Positions 1 to 20,802 of a stretch of DNA of 64,000 nucleotides are shown piece after piece. The stretch is taken from assembly GCF_003112775.1 (NCBI RefSeq), contig NZ_BFCH01000018.1:496001-560000 (forward strand). Reading direction: 5' to 3'. The DNA is from Mycobacterium montefiorense. GTDB taxonomy: Bacteria; Actinomycetota; Actinomycetes; Mycobacteriales; Mycobacteriaceae. Under the pieces are notes generated by a model. That model ran no database searches. It had not been told where the DNA came from and was given only the letters and a program-made list of their open reading frames with translations. The position numbers and the translations under genes are program-made. Every line of letters begins with the position of its first letter. Position 1 is the stretch's first letter.

Positions 1-1
1 G

Positions 2-820
2 TTTGGGGGATTCTTTTCCCGGCTTGCCCGGGTCCGGTTCACCGTGGGGTACGTAACGGTTCTGCTTGTGGTCAGCTGCGCCATCCTGGTGCTCGGCCAA
101 CATGCGCACGACATCATCGTCCAGCGCGCCAGCACCAACCTGCACAACCTGGCGCACGGACGCGTGGGCACGCTGCTGGGAAGCGCTCTCGTCGTCGACG
201 CCGGTCCGCTCTACTTCTGGTTGCCGTTCCTGACCTGCCTGCTGGCTCTCGCGGAACTGCATCTGCAGACCATTCGGCTGGTGGTGGCGTTCCTGGTCGG
301 CCATATCGGCGCGACGCTGGTCGTGGCCGCCGCTCTGGCCGCCTCGGTCGAGTTCGGCTGGCTGCCGATATCCGTTGCCCGGGCCAGTGACGTCGGGATG
401 AGCTACGGCGCGCTCGCGGTGCTCGGCGCGATGACGGCGGCGATACCCCAGCGGTGGCGGCCGGCGTGGGTTGGCTGGTGGATCTCGGCGGGCCTGGCCT
501 CGGCGATCATCGGCGCCGACTTCACCGATGCCGGGCACACCGTCGCGGTGATCCTGGGCGTGCTGGTATCCGCCCGCTTCCGTCAGCCGATTCGCTGGAC
601 GCCGGTGCTGACTGCGATGTTGGTGGCGTCCTCTGGTTTCGGGTTCCTGGTGCTGGCACACGATTGGGGGACGATGGCCGCCGCGCCGGTCGTCGGTGCC
701 CTCGGTGCGTTCGTGGCGTACAAGATCGCGCAGCTGCGGGCCGCGGGCAGCACGCCGCCGGCTTCGGCGGCACCCGACAGGGACGCGCTGGCCGACCTGC
801 GGCCGGTCCTGGTCGGCTAA
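2..820 (+). CDS. Rhomboid-like integral membrane protein (5' end probably outside window)
   Basis: Hydrophobic protein with about six predicted membrane segments, beginning with a long one just after a basic stretch (SRLARVRF). It corresponds by position and type to M. tuberculosis Rv1648, the gene upstream of pheS. The frame is open back to base 2 without a stop. A GTG at 44 could start a 258-residue protein, but the basic residues before the first membrane segment suggest that the real start lies upstream of the window. A motif resembling the rhomboid serine region (SDVGMSYGALAVLG) and a later GHTVAV are present, but I cannot confirm a complete Ser/His protease dyad. Substrate and function are unknown. 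The C-terminus is an Ala/Pro-rich cytosolic tail. Confidence 0.7.
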   Translation, partial: FGGFFSRLARVRFTVGYVTVLLVVSCAILVLGQHAHDIIVQRASTNLHNLAHGRVGTLLGSALVVDAGPLYFWLPFLTCLLALAELHLQTIRLVVAFLVGHIGATLVVAAALAASVEFGWLPISVARASDVGMSYGALAVLGAMTAAIPQRWRPAWVGWWISAGLASAIIGADFTDAGHTVAVILGVLVSARFRQPIRWTPVLTAMLVASSGFGFLVLAHDWGTMAAAPVVGALGAFVAYKIAQLRAAGSTPPASAAPDRDALADLRPVLVG

Positions 821-861
821 CCGGCACCGGCCATCGCGGCGCGCTGGGCAAGCGCGTTCAG

Positions 862-2019
<1,158 letters not shown>

Positions 2020-2020
<1 letters not shown>

Positions 2021-4530
2021 TGCGTATTCCGTACAGCTGGTTGCGCGACGTCTTGAATGCAGGGACGGCCGCCGGGGCGCCGGGGTGGGAGGTCAGTCCC
2101 AGCGACCTCGAACAGACGCTGGTGCGCATCGGCCACGAAGTCGAGGAAGTCGTCACCCTTGGTCCGGTCGACGGCCCGCTGAGGGTGGGCCGGGTGTCCG
2201 CCATCGAGGAACTCACCGAATTCAAGAAGCCGATCCGCGCCTGCCTGGTGGACGTGGGCGAGGGCAAAGACCGTGAAATTGTCTGTGGTGCAACCAACTT
2301 CGCGGTCGACGATCTGGTCGTGGTGGCGTTGCCGGGTGCCACGCTGCCCGGCGGTTTCACCATCGCCGCCCGCAAGACCTACGGCCGTACCTCCGACGGA
2401 ATGATCTGCTCGGCATCCGAACTCGGCTTGGGGACCGACCATTCCGGGATTCTGGTGCTGCCGCCGGGAACCGCCGAACCGGGTGCCGGCGGTGCCGAAG
2501 TTCTGGGGTTAGACGATGTGGTCTTCAACCTGGCCATCACCCCCGACCGCGGCTACTGCATGTCGGTGCGCGGCCTGGCCCGCGAGATCGCCTGCGCCTA
2601 CGACTTGACTTTCGTCGACCCCGCAGAGGTGAAGCCGTTGCCGGCCGACGGTGAAGCGTGGCCGCTGACAGTGCAGGCGCAGACCGGTGTGCGCCGGTTC
2701 GCGCTGCGCCCGGTGACCGGAATCGACCCCGCCGCGGTGTCGCCTTGGTGGCTGCAGCGCCGGCTGCTGCTGTCCGGTGTCCGGGCGACCTCCCCGGCCG
2801 TGGACGTGACCAACTACGTGATGCTGGAACTGGGCCACCCGATGCACGCCCACGATCGCAACCGCATCACCGGCGACTTCAAGGTCCGCTTCGCCCGGGC
2901 CGGCGAGACAGTCGTCACGCTCGATGGCATTGAGCGCAAACTCGATCCGGGCGATGTGCTGATCGTCGACGACGTCGCGACGACCGCGATCGGCGGCGTG
3001 ATGGGGGCGGCGAGCACCGAGGTGCGCGCCGATTCCACCGACGTGCTGCTGGAGGCCGCGGTGTGGGATCCGGCCGCGATTTCGCGCACCCAGCGGCGCC
3101 TGCACCTGCCCAGCGAGGCCGCCCGTCGTTACGAGCGCACCGTCGACCCGGCCATCTCGGTGGCGGCGCTGGACCGGTGTGCGGCGCTGCTGGCCGAGAT
3201 CGCCGGGGGAGCGGTATCGCCGACCCTGACCGACTGGCGCGGCGACCCACCGGTGGGCAACTCGGCCGCCGATTGGGCCGGGTCGCCTATCTCGATCGCC
3301 GCCGACTTGCCGGACCGATTCGCCGGCGTGGCATACGCCGCGGGAACGACCGCCCGGCGCCTCACTCAAATCGGTGCTGCGGTAGCCGCAAACGGCGACA
3401 CGCTGATCGTGACACCGCCGAGCTGGCGGCCCGATCTGGTGCGGCCCGCCGACCTCGTCGAGGAGGTGCTGCGGCTGGAGGGCCTCGAGGTCATCCCGTC
3501 GGTGCTGCCTTCGGCGCCCGCGGGCCGCGGCCTGTCGCGCACGCAGAAACGCCGACGCGCGATCGGTAAGTCACTCGCGCAGTCCGGTTACGTCGAGATC
3601 CTGCCGACCCCGTTCCTGCCTGCCGGTGTGTTCGATCTGTGGGGCCTACCGTCCGACGATCCGCGACGTACCACGACGCGGGTGCTCAACCCGCTGGACA
3701 CCGACCGCCCGGAGCTGGCGACCACGCTACTGCCGGGATTGCTGGAAGCATTGGGCCGCAACGTATCCCGAGGCCTGGTCGATGCCGCGCTATATGCGAT
3801 CGCGCAGGTGGTGCAACCGAGCGAGCGCACCCACGGCGTCGAGCTCATCCCAGTGGATCGCCGGCCGACGCAGGACGAGATCGCCATGCTCGACGCGTCG
3901 CTGCCCCGGCAGCCGCAGCATGTCGCCGCGGTGCTGGCCGGGCTGCGCGAACCGCGGGGCCCCTGGGGGCCCGGCCGTGGAGCCGACGCCGCCGACGCTC
4001 TCGAGGCCGTGCGAATCATCGCGCGTGCCAGTGGAGTTGACGTCACGCTGCGCGCGGCCCAGTACCTGCCGTGGCACCCCGGCCGGTGCGCCGAGGTCCT
4101 CGTCGGGGAAACCATCATCGGCCACGCGGGCCAATTGCATCCTGCCGTCGTCGAGCGGTCCGGCCTGCCCAAGGACACCTGCGCCCTGGAGCTCGACCTC
4201 GGTGCGCTTCCGATCACCGAGCTGCTGCCGGCGCCCCAGGTGTCGCCCTTCCCGGCCGTCTTCCAGGACGTCAGCCTGGTGGTAGCCGCGGACGTGCCGG
4301 CCCAGGCGGTGGCCGACGCGGTGCGCGAGGGAGCCGGGGAGCTGCTGGAAGACATGCAGCTCTTCGACGTGTTCACCGGCCCGCAAATCGGCGAGGATCG
4401 CAAGTCGCTGACCTTCGCGCTGCGGTTCCGCGCCCCGGACCGCACGCTGACCGAAGACGACGCCAGCGCGGCCCGCGATGCCGCTGTGCGTCACGCCGCC
4501 GAGGCGGTGGGCGCCGAACTGCGTGCGTGA
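2020..4530 (+). CDS. pheT: Phenylalanyl-tRNA synthetase beta subunit
   Basis: Large subunit (836 residues) of PheRS, carrying the editing and anticodon-recognition parts. Domains in order: N-terminal B1, an EMAP/OB-type tRNA-binding fold (about 40-160), B3/B4 editing domain (about 210-400), B5 (about 410-490), the catalytic-like core, and a C-terminal ferredoxin-like anticodon-binding domain (about 740-836; [25 protein letters not shown]). An overlapping TTG at 2017 is in the same frame, but ATG 2020 gives the expected MRIPYSWLR start and a one-base overlap with pheS. Only 62 bp separate its stop from argC. Confidence 0.97.
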
Positions 4531-4556
4531 GCCCGCGGCCAGGCCTGGGAATGGAT

Positions 4557-4582
4557 TTGCAAACAGCTGCATAACCATGCAG
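4557..4582 (+). promoter_or_regulatory. Tandem ARG boxes (ArgR operator) before argC
   Basis: CTGCATAACCATGCAG (4567-4582) is a perfect inverted repeat (CTGCAT/ATGCAG, 4-bp spacer) and closely resembles the TGCATAACnATGCA operator known for mycobacterial ArgR. A second, weaker box, TTGCAAACAGCTGCAT (4557-4572), overlaps it and shares the TGCAT half-site. The pair ends 10 bp before the argC ATG, so a bound ArgR hexamer would block initiation of the operon. ArgR itself is encoded in this operon, implying autoregulation. Confidence 0.75.
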
Positions 4583-4592
4583 AATTGGCTGA

Positions 4593-6867
<2,275 letters not shown>

Positions 6868-6871
<4 letters not shown>

Positions 6872-7754
6872 CGATCAACACCGACGAATTACCCACCGGA
6901 GTCAAGGCGCAGGTACTGGCCGAGGCGCTGCCGTGGCTGCAGCAGTTGCACGGCAAGATCGTCGTGGTCAAATACGGCGGCAACGCGATGACCGACGAGT
7001 CGCTGCGGCAAGCCTTCGCCGCGGACATGGCGTTCCTGCGCAACTGCGGAATCCACCCCGTCGTCGTGCACGGCGGCGGCCCGCAGATCACCGCGATGCT
7101 GCGCCGGCTCGGCATCGACAAGGGTGACTTCAAGGGCGGGTTCCGGGTCACCACACCGGAAGTGCTCGACGTCGCGCGGATGGTGCTGTTCGGCCAGGTG
7201 GGCCGCGAACTGGTCAACCTGATCAACGCCTACGGGCCGTATGCCGTCGGCATCACCGGCGAGGACGCCCAGCTGTTCACCGCGGTGCGCCGCAGCGTCA
7301 CCGTCGACGGTGTGGAAACCGACATCGGCCTGGTCGGCGACGTCGACAAGGTCAACACCGCCGCGGTGCTGGATCTGATTGCGGCACGCCGTATTCCGGT
7401 GGTGTCGACACTCGCCCCGGACGCCGAGGGTGTGGTGCACAACATCAACGCCGACACCGCCGCGGCCGCGCTGGCCGAGGCACTCGGTGCCGAAAAACTG
7501 TTGATGCTCACCGATATCGAGGGCCTGTACACCAGCTGGCCGGATCGCGATTCGCTGGTCAGCGAAATCGACACCGCCACACTGGCGCAACTGCTACCTA
7601 CTTTGGAGGCGGGCATGATCCCGAAGGTCGAAGCGTGTCTGCGGGCCGTCACCGCGGGGGTGCCCAGCGCACACGTCATCGACGGCAGGGTCAAGCACTG
7701 CGTGCTCGTCGAGCTGTTCACCGATGCCGGGACCGGCACCAAGGTGGTGCCCGC

Positions 7755-7758
<4 letters not shown>
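6868..7758 (+). CDS. argB: Acetylglutamate kinase
   Basis: Phosphorylates N-acetylglutamate, usually the arginine-feedback-controlled step. The 296-residue amino-acid-kinase fold shows the VVKYGGNAM phosphate-binding start (about 30), VVHGGGPQI (about 68) and the C-terminal VEACLRAV / HVIDGR segments. The N-terminal helix before the kinase core is the kind found in hexameric, arginine-sensitive enzymes, so feedback inhibition is likely. ATG 6868 overlaps the argJ stop as ATGA; the stop overlaps argD in the same way. Confidence 0.97.
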
Positions 7759-10361
<2,603 letters not shown>

Positions 10362-10377
10362 AACTGGAGATTGATTC

Positions 10378-13019
<2,642 letters not shown>

Positions 13020-13171
13020 CACGCGCTCGGTAGAACTCCCGATTCGCTTGGCCGTTGTCTCAGGTCAGCGAGATTTTGCGGCGCGGCCCGCCTAAGACGA
13101 TTAAGCTCTCAGCTCGTAGCCGTAGGGTTGAACCGGTCGACCTGCATGTTCGTCACCAAGGGGTGGGACCA

Positions 13172-14233
13172 ATGAGTGTCATCGCAGGCGTGTTCGGCGC
13201 GTTGCCGCCGTATCGCTATTCGCAGCGAGAACTCACCGACTTTTTCCTCAGCATTCCGGGTTTTGAGGACTACGAAGACATCGTTCGGCAGCTGCACGCC
13301 AGCTCCAAAGTCAACAGCCGCCATCTGGTCATCCCGCTGGAGCGCTATCCCCGGCTGACCGACTTCGGCGTGGCGAACCAGATCTATATCGACAACGCCG
13401 TTGAGCTGGGCTGCGAGGCGTTGTCAGGCGCGCTGGACGACGCGGGCCTGCAACCGCGCGACCTCGACGTGCTGCTGACGACGACGGTCACCGGACTCGC
13501 GGTCCCGTCGATCGATGCCCGGATAGCCGGTCGGCTCGGCCTGCGCGAAGACGTGCGGCGGGTACCGCTGTTCGGCCTTGGTTGCGTAGCCGGAGCGGCC
13601 GGCGTGGCCCGGCTGAACGACTACCTGCGCGGCGATCCCGACGGTGTGGCCGCGTTGATCTCGGTGGAACTCTGCTCACTGACCTACCCGGGATATAAGC
13701 CATCGCTGGCCGGTCTGGTCGGCAGCGCCCTGTTTGCCGATGGCGCCGCAGCCGTGGTGGCCGTCGGCGAGCGTCGCGCCGAACAGATCGGTGCCGGCGG
13801 CCCGGACGTCCTCGATTCGCGCAGCCATCTCTATCCGGATTCGCTGCGCACGATGGGCTATGACGTCGGCACCGAGGGGTTCGAGCTGGTGCTGTCCAAG
13901 GACGTTGCGGCTGTTGTCGAGCAATACATCGAAGATGATGTCACCGGATTTCTGGGGGCGCACGGCCTGACGGCCAGCGACGTCGGCGCCTTCGTCAGCC
14001 ACCCGGGCGGCCCCAAGGTCATCGAGGCGATCACCGCGGCACTGCGCCTGGCCCCGGACGCCCTGGAACTGACGTGGCGATCGCTCGGCGAGATCGGCAA
14101 CCTCTCATCGGCTTCGGTGCTGCACGTCCTGCGCGACACCATCGCCAAGAAACCGCCCAGTGGAAGCCCGGGTCTGATGCTCGCGATGGGGCCCGGCTTC
14201 TGTTCCGAGCTTGTATTGCTGCGCTGGCACTAG
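13172..14233 (+). CDS. pks10: Type III polyketide synthase (Pks10-type)
   Basis: Chalcone-synthase-like homodimeric enzyme of 353 residues. It extends an acyl starter with malonyl-type units and cyclises the product without an ACP. The catalytic triad is visible: Cys138 in [12 protein letters not shown], His in SHPGGPK (about 277), Asn in GNLSSAS (about 310). The N-terminal [17 protein letters not shown] is shared with Pks11 downstream (30421-31491). The ATG at 13172 follows aaggggtggga; upstream in-frame sequence (to 13055) looks non-coding. In M. tuberculosis the orthologous gene has been linked genetically to cell-wall lipid (PDIM) phenotypes. Here it may accept a chain from the neighbouring type I modules (inference). 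Confidence 0.93.
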   Translation: MSVIAGVFGALPPYRYSQRELTDFFLSIPGFEDYEDIVRQLHASSKVNSRHLVIPLERYPRLTDFGVANQIYIDNAVELGCEALSGALDDAGLQPRDLDVLLTTTVTGLAVPSIDARIAGRLGLREDVRRVPLFGLGCVAGAAGVARLNDYLRGDPDGVAALISVELCSLTYPGYKPSLAGLVGSALFADGAAAVVAVGERRAEQIGAGGPDVLDSRSHLYPDSLRTMGYDVGTEGFELVLSKDVAAVVEQYIEDDVTGFLGAHGLTASDVGAFVSHPGGPKVIEAITAALRLAPDALELTWRSLGEIGNLSSASVLHVLRDTIAKKPPSGSPGLMLAMGPGFCSELVLLRWH

Positions 14234-14337
14234 ACGCGGGCGGGTGGACTCTGCTTGGTCTGGTAGCTATCGCGGATTGGACGTGACGGCGATGGAGCGG
14301 CGCCGATATGTTGCTTTGAAGCGCGATTACGCAGCTT

Positions 14338-14355
14338 TGCCCGCTTTGGCGGGCA
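14338..14355 (+). promoter_or_regulatory. Hairpin just upstream of the pks7 ribosome-binding site
   Basis: TGCCCGC-TTTG-GCGGGCA is a perfect 7-bp stem with a 4-nt loop, ending 6 bp before the GGAAGG ribosome-binding site (14361-14366) of pks7. It could end pks10 messages or shape translation of pks7. There is no T-tract, so a classical intrinsic terminator is unlikely. Confidence 0.4.
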
Positions 14356-14374
14356 GCACGGAAGGCCGGGTTCG

Positions 14375-17300
14375 ATGAATAGCAGTCCGGAAGAACTGGT
14401 CAAGGCGCTACGCGCGTCGCTGAAAGAGAACGAGCGGCTCAAGCGGGAAAATCGCGAATACCTGGCTTTGCTAACCGAGGAAGCGACCGAGCCGGTGGCC
14501 CTGGTGGGGATGGCGTGCCGTTATCCGGGTGGGGTCGATTCCCCGGAGGCGTTGTGGGAGATGGTCGTTGAGGGACGCGATGTCGTGTCGGATTTTCCGG
14601 CCGACCGCGGCTGGGATTTGGCGGGGCTGTTCGATCCCGACCCCGACGCGACCGGCAAGTCGTACAACCGCTGCGGTGGATTCCTGTCGGACGTCGCCGA
14701 TTTCGATGCCGCGTTCTTCGGGATCGCACCCAGCGAGGCGCTGGCGATGGATCCTCAGCAGCGTTTGTTGTTGGAAGTCTCATGGGAGGCGTTGGAGCGG
14801 GCCGGGATTGACCCGATCACGCTGCGGGGGTCGGCTACGGGCGTGTTCGTCGGGGTCTTTCACGGTTCGTATGGGGGACAGGGCCGCGTACCGGGAGACC
14901 TGGAGCGATACGGCCTGCGTGGTTCGACGCTGAGTGTCGCGTCGGGGCGCGTCGCGTATTCGCTGGGGCTTCAGGGCCCGGCGGTATCGGTGGATACCGC
15001 GTGCTCGTCGTCGTTGGTGGCGTTGCATCTGGCCGCGCGATCGCTGCGATCTGGTGAGTGTGACGCGGCGCTGGTCGGCGGCGTGACGGTGATGGCCACC
15101 CCCGCGATGTTCGTGGAGTTCAGCCGGCAGCGGGCGCTGTCTGCCGACGGCCGGTGCAAGGCCTATGCCGGTGCCGCCGACGGAACCGGTTTCTCCGAGG
15201 GGGTCGGGGCGCTGGTGTTGGAGCGGCTGGCCGATGCCCGGCGGTTGGGTCATCGGGTACTGGCGGTGGTGCGGGGTTCGGCGGTCAACCAGGACGGTGC
15301 GTCCAACGGGCTGGCGACTCCCAATGGGCCGGCGCAGCAGCGGGTGATCCGGGCGGCGCTGGAAAGCGCACGCCTGGGTACGGCGGACGTGGATCTGGTG
15401 GAGGGTCACGGGACCGGCACCACGCTGGGCGATCCGATTGAAGCCCAGGCGATCCTGGCGACCTACGGGCAGGACCGTCCGGCCGATCGGCCGTTGTGGC
15501 TGGGTTCGATCAAGTCCAACATGGGCCATACGTCGGCGGCCGCGGGAGTCGCCGGTGTGATCAAGATGGTGCAGGCAATCCGCCATGGCGTGATGCCCAA
15601 GACGTTGCATGTGGACGTGCCTACGCCACACGTGGATTGGTCGGCGGGTGCGGTGTCGTTGCTGACCGGCCAGCGGTCGTGGCCGCCGCTGGATCGTCCC
15701 CGCCGGGCGGGGGTGTCGTCGTTCGGGATCAGCGGGACGAATGCGCATGTGATTCTCGAACAAGCTCCGCCGGTGGAAAGCGTTGGCGCATCCACTGATA
15801 GCGACATGCCGGTGGCTCCCTGGGTGTTGTCGGCCCGATCCGCCGAATCGCTGGTGGGCCAAGCGCGGCGATTGTTGGCACACGTGCGGGCCGATCAGCG
15901 GCTTGGTGTGGCCGACGTGGGGTGGTCCCTGGTGTCGACACGCTCGGCATTCGAGCACCGGGCCGTGGTCGTCGGCGGCCGCGACGAGTTGATGGCTGGG
16001 CTGGCCGGGTTGGCCGCCGGTGAGCCGGGCGCCAACGTCGTGGCGGGCCGCGCCCAGCCGACCGGCAAGACGGTGTTCGTTTTTCCCGGCCAAGGCTCGC
16101 AATGGATCGGTATGGGAGCCCAATTGCTCGACGCTGCACCGGTATTCGCCGAGCAGCTGAACCGATGCGAAAAGGCGCTCGGCGAGCACGTGGACTGGTC
16201 CTTGATCGACGTGATCCGGTGCGCGGCGGGCGCCCCGGGGCTCGATCGGGTGGACGTCGTGCAGCCGGTGCTCTGGGCGATGATGGTGTCACTGGCCGAA
16301 TTATGGCGCTCGGTGGGTGTGCATCCCGATGCGGTGATCGGCCACTCGCAGGGCGAGATCGCGGCGGCATGTGTCGCCGGTGCGCTGTCGCTGGAAGATG
16401 CCGCCCGGGTGGTGGCGCTGCGCAGCCGGCTGTTGGTGCAGCTGTCGGGTGCCGGGGGCATGGTCTCGTTGGCCTGCGACCTGGCGCGAGCGCGCGAGCT
16501 GCTGGCGCCCTCGGGTGACCGCCTGAATATCGCCGCGGTCAACGGTGTCTCGGCAGTTGTCATCTCCGGCGAGGTGGACGCGTTGCAGGATTTGGTGCGG
16601 CGCTGCGAAAGCGCCGACGTGCGTGCCCGCAGGATCGATGTCGACTATGCCTCGCACTCGGCACAGGTCGACGCGATCCGTGAATCGCTTGCCGAGGCCC
16701 TGAACGGCATCGAGCCTCGATCGTCGTCGGTCACCTTCTTCTCCACCGTCACCGGCGAACCCCTCGACACCGCGGGTTTGAACGCCGACTACTGGTACCG
16801 CAGCATCCGCCAGACCGTGCAATTCGAGCAGGCGGTCCGCACCGCGAGCGACGTCGGGTACCGGGTGTTCATCGAGTCAAGCCCGCATCCGGTGCTGATG
16901 GCCGGCATTGAAGACACCGTTGCCGACGATGCCGTTGTCATTCCGTCGCTGGGCCGCGACGACGGCGGGTTGGGAAGGTTCTGGCTGTCGGCGGGTCAGG
17001 CCCACGTCGCGGGCGTTGCGGTGGATTGGCGTTCGGTGTTCTCCGGTGGACACCAGGTGGAGTTGCCGACGTATGCATTTGCGGGTCGACGATTTTGGTT
17101 GCCGCCGTTAGACATTGGTGGCAGTGATCTGGGTGGCCTGGGTCTGGCCGGCGCCGAGCACGGCCTGCTGGGCGCGGTGCTGCAGCGACCCGATTCCGGT
17201 GGCGTGGTACTGACCGGCCGGCTGTCGTTGGCGGCGCAGCCGTGGCTGACCGATCACGCGGTGGCCGGTGTGGTGCTGTTCCCGGGAGCCGGGTTCGTGG

Positions 17301-20300
17301 AGTTGGCTTTGCGGGCCGGTGACGAGGTCGGTTGTGCAGTGGTGGACGAGCTGACGCTGTCGGCTCCGCTGCTGTTGCCGGCGTCCGACGGGGTACAGGT
17401 GCAGGTTGTGGTCGGCGCCGCGGGGGGCTCGGGCCGGCGTGCCGTGTCGGTGTATTCCCGCGGGATGCAGCCCGATTCGGAATGGGCGCTGCACGCCGAG
17501 GGCGCGCTGAGCGCGGGCTCGGGCAGTCCGGCCGCGGACCTGTCGGTATGGCCGCCGCTCGGAGCGATCGCGGTGGACGTGGCCGACGCCTACGAGCAGC
17601 TGAACCGGCGGGGTTACCGGTACGGTCCGGCGTTTCAGGGTCTGCACGCGATGTGGCGGCTCGGGAACGAGGTCTTCGCCGAGGTCGCCGTGCCCGAGGT
17701 CGCCGGTGTCAAGGTGGACAGTTTCGGCATTCATCCGGTGCTGGTGGATGCCGCGCTGCACGCGATGGGGGTGGTCGGTGACCAGGCCGAGACGATGTTG
17801 CCGTTCTCCTGGCAGGGCGTGTGTTTGCATGCGGCCGGGGCGACGCGGGCCCGGGTTCGGATAGCGCCGGTCGGCGTGAGCGCGGTGTCAGTGGACCTGG
17901 CCGACGGGGCGGGGCTGCCGATTCTGTCGGTGCGCGAGTTGGTGGTTCGTCCCATCTCGGCGGCGCAGCTGACGGCGGTGGCCGCGGCTCCCCGCACCGG
18001 CGGCGGGTTGCTGGAGGTGACGTGGTCGCCGGTCGCCTTGGAGCCCAACACTATTGCCGTCGAAGATCTAACGGTGTGGGAGCCGAGTCCCGGAAGCGGT
18101 GACACGGTGGCATCGGTGTATGCGGCCACCCACGAAGCCTTGAGCCTGTTGCAGTCATGGTTGGCCGGTGACGACGCGCGGGTGCTGATTGTGCTGACTC
18201 ATGGCGCTGTCGGGCTGGCCGGTGAGGATGTCACGGATCTGGCGGGCGCGGCGGTCTGGGGCTTGGTGCGCTCGGCGCAGGCCGAGCAACCGGGTCGGCT
18301 GGTGCTGGTCGACTCCGACGGATCATTGGACGTCGGAGATGTAGTCGCTTGCGGTGAGTCGCAATTGGTGGTGCGCTTCGGCGTCGCACACGCCGCTCGA
18401 CTGACCCCGGCCCGGTCGGTAGCGACATTGCCGCCAGGGCAGTGGCGGATGAGCGTCGGCGGCCGCGGCACCCTGGAGGATCTGGTGGTGCGTCCGCTGC
18501 CTCGGGTGGAGCTGGCCGCCGGACAGGTGCGGGTGGCGGTGGCCGCGGTGGGGGTGAACTTCCGGGATGTGCTGATGGCGTTGGGGATGTATCCCGGCGG
18601 TGGCGATATCGGTGTCGAAGGCTCCGGCGTGATCGTCGAGGTCGGTCCCGGCGTGCAGGGCGTCTCCGTCGGCGATGCCGTGATGGGTTTGTTGGGGGTC
18701 GTCGGTTCTGAGGCCGTGCTGGACGCGCGGTTGGTGACCGCGGTGCCGGCGGATTGGTCGTTGGCACAGGCCGCCAGCGTGCCGGTCGTCTTCTTGACCG
18801 CTCTGTACGGTCTATCGGTGTTGGCCGGCGTCAAAGCCGGGGACAAGGTCCTGGTGCACGCCGCCACCGGTGGGGTGGGGATGGCCGCCGTGCAGCTGGC
18901 TCGGCATTGGGGTGCCGAAGTATTCGCCACGGCCAGTCGCGGTAAGTGGGACACGTTGCGGGCCATGGGTTTTGACGATGATCACATCGGCGATAGCCGG
19001 GCGCTGGACTTCGAAGCGAAGTTTCTTGCCACCACCGGCGGCGCCGGGGTCGATGTGGTGCTCAACTCGCTGGCCGGGGAGTTCCTCGACGCCTCGCTGC
19101 GATTGCTGGTGGGCGGCGGGCGTTTCATCGAGATGGGCAAGACCGACCTTCGCGACCCTGAGGCGGTTACGGCGCAGCACCATGGCGTCTACTACCGCGC
19201 CTTCGATCTGATCGAGGCCGGCCCAGATCTCACCGCGACGATGCTCTGCGACCTGTTGCAGCTGTTCGGCAGTGGCGTGCTGAAGCCGTTGCCGGTGAGC
19301 ACCTTTGACGTGCGATGCGCCTCGTCGGCGTACCGCTTCGTTAGCCAGGCCCGCCACACCGGCAAGGTCGTGCTCACCGTCCCCGATGGCCCCGGCGACG
19401 CGGTGCTCACGGGTTCGGGCGGCGGACTGGCCGGCGGCAGCGTGCTGATCACCGGGGGCACCGGGATGGCCGGTTCAGCCGTGGCCGCTCATCTGGTGGC
19501 TCGCTACGGTGTGGCCCACGTGGTGCTGGTCAGCCGCAGCGGCGGCGACGGCGAGGGTGTGGCGGAGCTGGTGGACCGGCTCAACAGTGCCGGGGCCGAG
19601 GTGTCGGTGGCGGCCTGTGACGTGAGCGATCGGGATGCGGTTACGGCGTTGATCGCTGCGCTGCCCGCACAATATCCCCTCAAGGGTGTGTTCCATGCCG
19701 CCGGGGTGCTCGATGACGGGCTGGTCACGTCGTTGACCCCGCAACGGGTCGATACGGTGTTGCGGGCCAAGGTCGACGGCGCCTGGAACCTGCATGAGCT
19801 TACCCGGGACATGGGTTTGTCGGCGTTCGTGCTGTTCTCGTCGATGGCCGGGATCGTAGGTTCCCCGGGCCAGGGCAACTACGCGGCGGCGAACAGCTTC
19901 CTCGACGAGTTGGCCGGCTATCGGCGCGCACTGGGCCTGCCCGGGTTGTCGGTGGCCTGGGGACTGTGGGAACAGGCCAGCGGCATGACCCAGCACCTCG
20001 ACGAGCGCGACAAAGCACGCATGAGCCGAATCGGGCTCGCGCCCATGGCAACTGAACAGGCGCTGCGATTCTTCGATACCGCGATGCTGGCCGAGCGCCC
20101 AATGATGGTCGCCGCACGTATCGACCCCGGTGCGCTGGCCCAAAACGGCTCCTCGCTGCCACCGCTGCTGAGCCAGCTGGCCACCCGCCCCATTCGGCGG
20201 ATACTCGACGAGAACGACACCACCTCGGCGTCCATGACCAGCCTCGTCGCCCGCCTGCAGGGCCTGTCGGCAGAGCAGCGACACAGCGAACTGGTGGACG

Positions 20301-20785
20301 TGGTCTGCCGTAACGCCGCTACGGTGCTGGGCCGTCCCAGTACCGGAGACATCAACGCCGGCAGCATCTTCCAAGACCTCGGGTTCGACTCGCTGACCGC
20401 CGTCGAGCTGCGCAACCGGCTCAAAACCGCTACCGGACTGACCCTTTCGCCAACGCTGATCTTCGACTATCCGACGCCGATCGTGCTTGCCGAGCACCTC
20501 GACACCCGGCTGGTGGTCTCCACGGTTCCCAATTCTGGGCCTGCCGAGCAGCCCAACCTGATGGCACGTTTCAACGACATCACCCGGGAGCTGCAAACGC
20601 TGTTGAACCGACCTGACTGGCAGCTCGAAGACAAACCGCACCTATCCACCCGCATCCAGACCCTGCTGACCACGCTCAGTGGCCACCTGGATCCATACGA
20701 CCAGCAACAAGCCGATGACGAGGACATCCACAGTGCCAGCGAAAGCGAACTGTTCGCCATCCTCGACGAAGAACTCGGCTCCTAA
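14375..20785 (+). CDS. pks7: Modular type I PKS, complete reducing module, methylmalonyl-type AT (Pks7)
   Basis: A 2136-residue single module: N-terminal docking coiled coil (1-33; [20 protein letters not shown]), KS (about 36-460, active Cys210 in VDTACSSS), AT (about 565-880), DH (about 925-1200, [10 protein letters not shown]), ER (about 1365-1670, [11 protein letters not shown]), KR (about 1687-1870, LDD motif and QGNYAAAN Tyr), ACP (Ser about 2004 in [14 protein letters not shown]), and a C-terminal docking tail (about 2060-2136, ending [14 protein letters not shown]). The AT has GHSQGE and YASH, the signature for methylmalonyl-CoA. All reductive domains look intact, so it should add a fully reduced, methyl-branched unit. 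No thioesterase. The ER-KR DNA is nearly identical in places to pks8/17. Confidence 0.95.
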   Translation: MNSSPEELVKALRASLKENERLKRENREYLALLTEEATEPVALVGMACRYPGGVDSPEALWEMVVEGRDVVSDFPADRGWDLAGLFDPDPDATGKSYNRCGGFLSDVADFDAAFFGIAPSEALAMDPQQRLLLEVSWEALERAGIDPITLRGSATGVFVGVFHGSYGGQGRVPGDLERYGLRGSTLSVASGRVAYSLGLQGPAVSVDTACSSSLVALHLAARSLRSGECDAALVGGVTVMATPAMFVEFSRQRALSADGRCKAYAGAADGTGFSEGVGALVLERLADARRLGHRVLAVVRGSAVNQDGASNGLATPNGPAQQRVIRAALESARLGTADVDLVEGHGTGTTLGDPIEAQAILATYGQDRPADRPLWLGSIKSNMGHTSAAAGVAGVIKMVQAIRHGVMPKTLHVDVPTPHVDWSAGAVSLLTGQRSWPPLDRPRRAGVSSFGISGTNAHVILEQAPPVESVGASTDSDMPVAPWVLSARSAESLVGQARRLLAHVRADQRLGVADVGWSLVSTRSAFEHRAVVVGGRDELMAGLAGLAAGEPGANVVAGRAQPTGKTVFVFPGQGSQWIGMGAQLLDAAPVFAEQLNRCEKALGEHVDWSLIDVIRCAAGAPGLDRVDVVQPVLWAMMVSLAELWRSVGVHPDAVIGHSQGEIAAACVAGALSLEDAARVVALRSRLLVQLSGAGGMVSLACDLARARELLAPSGDRLNIAAVNGVSAVVISGEVDALQDLVRRCESADVRARRIDVDYASHSAQVDAIRESLAEALNGIEPRSSSVTFFSTVTGEPLDTAGLNADYWYRSIRQTVQFEQAVRTASDVGYRVFIESSPHPVLMAGIEDTVADDAVVIPSLGRDDGGLGRFWLSAGQAHVAGVAVDWRSVFSGGHQVELPTYAFAGRRFWLPPLDIGGSDLGGLGLAGAEHGLLGAVLQRPDSGGVVLTGRLSLAAQPWLTDHAVAGVVLFPGAGFVELALRAGDEVGCAVVDELTLSAPLLLPASDGVQVQVVVGAAGGSGRRAVSVYSRGMQPDSEWALHAEGALSAGSGSPAADLSVWPPLGAIAVDVADAYEQLNRRGYRYGPAFQGLHAMWRLGNEVFAEVAVPEVAGVKVDSFGIHPVLVDAALHAMGVVGDQAETMLPFSWQGVCLHAAGATRARVRIAPVGVSAVSVDLADGAGLPILSVRELVVRPISAAQLTAVAAAPRTGGGLLEVTWSPVALEPNTIAVEDLTVWEPSPGSGDTVASVYAATHEALSLLQSWLAGDDARVLIVLTHGAVGLAGEDVTDLAGAAVWGLVRSAQAEQPGRLVLVDSDGSLDVGDVVACGESQLVVRFGVAHAARLTPARSVATLPPGQWRMSVGGRGTLEDLVVRPLPRVELAAGQVRVAVAAVGVNFRDVLMALGMYPGGGDIGVEGSGVIVEVGPGVQGVSVGDAVMGLLGVVGSEAVLDARLVTAVPADWSLAQAASVPVVFLTALYGLSVLAGVKAGDKVLVHAATGGVGMAAVQLARHWGAEVFATASRGKWDTLRAMGFDDDHIGDSRALDFEAKFLATTGGAGVDVVLNSLAGEFLDASLRLLVGGGRFIEMGKTDLRDPEAVTAQHHGVYYRAFDLIEAGPDLTATMLCDLLQLFGSGVLKPLPVSTFDVRCASSAYRFVSQARHTGKVVLTVPDGPGDAVLTGSGGGLAGGSVLITGGTGMAGSAVAAHLVARYGVAHVVLVSRSGGDGEGVAELVDRLNSAGAEVSVAACDVSDRDAVTALIAALPAQYPLKGVFHAAGVLDDGLVTSLTPQRVDTVLRAKVDGAWNLHELTRDMGLSAFVLFSSMAGIVGSPGQGNYAAANSFLDELAGYRRALGLPGLSVAWGLWEQASGMTQHLDERDKARMSRIGLAPMATEQALRFFDTAMLAERPMMVAARIDPGALAQNGSSLPPLLSQLATRPIRRILDENDTTSASMTSLVARLQGLSAEQRHSELVDVVCRNAATVLGRPSTGDINAGSIFQDLGFDSLTAVELRNRLKTATGLTLSPTLIFDYPTPIVLAEHLDTRLVVSTVPNSGPAEQPNLMARFNDITRELQTLLNRPDWQLEDKPHLSTRIQTLLTTLSGHLDPYDQQQADDEDIHSASESELFAILDEELGS
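19037..19092 (+). repeat. 56-bp exact repeat shared by the pks7 and pks8/17 ER domains (copy 1)
   Basis: These 56 bases are identical to 25441-25496 in pks8/17. Flanking ER and KR sequence (about 18850-19510 against 25260-25910) is also much more alike than the AT or linker regions, which points to recent duplication or gene conversion between the two modules. Confidence 0.8.
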
Positions 20786-20802
20786 GACGCCAAGGAGCGC
20801 CA

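Noticed and set aside
13055..13171. N-terminal extension of Pks10 from base 13055
   Set aside because: The added residues do not resemble the type III family, and ATG 13172 has a ribosome-binding site and gives the same [13 protein letters not shown] start as Pks11.
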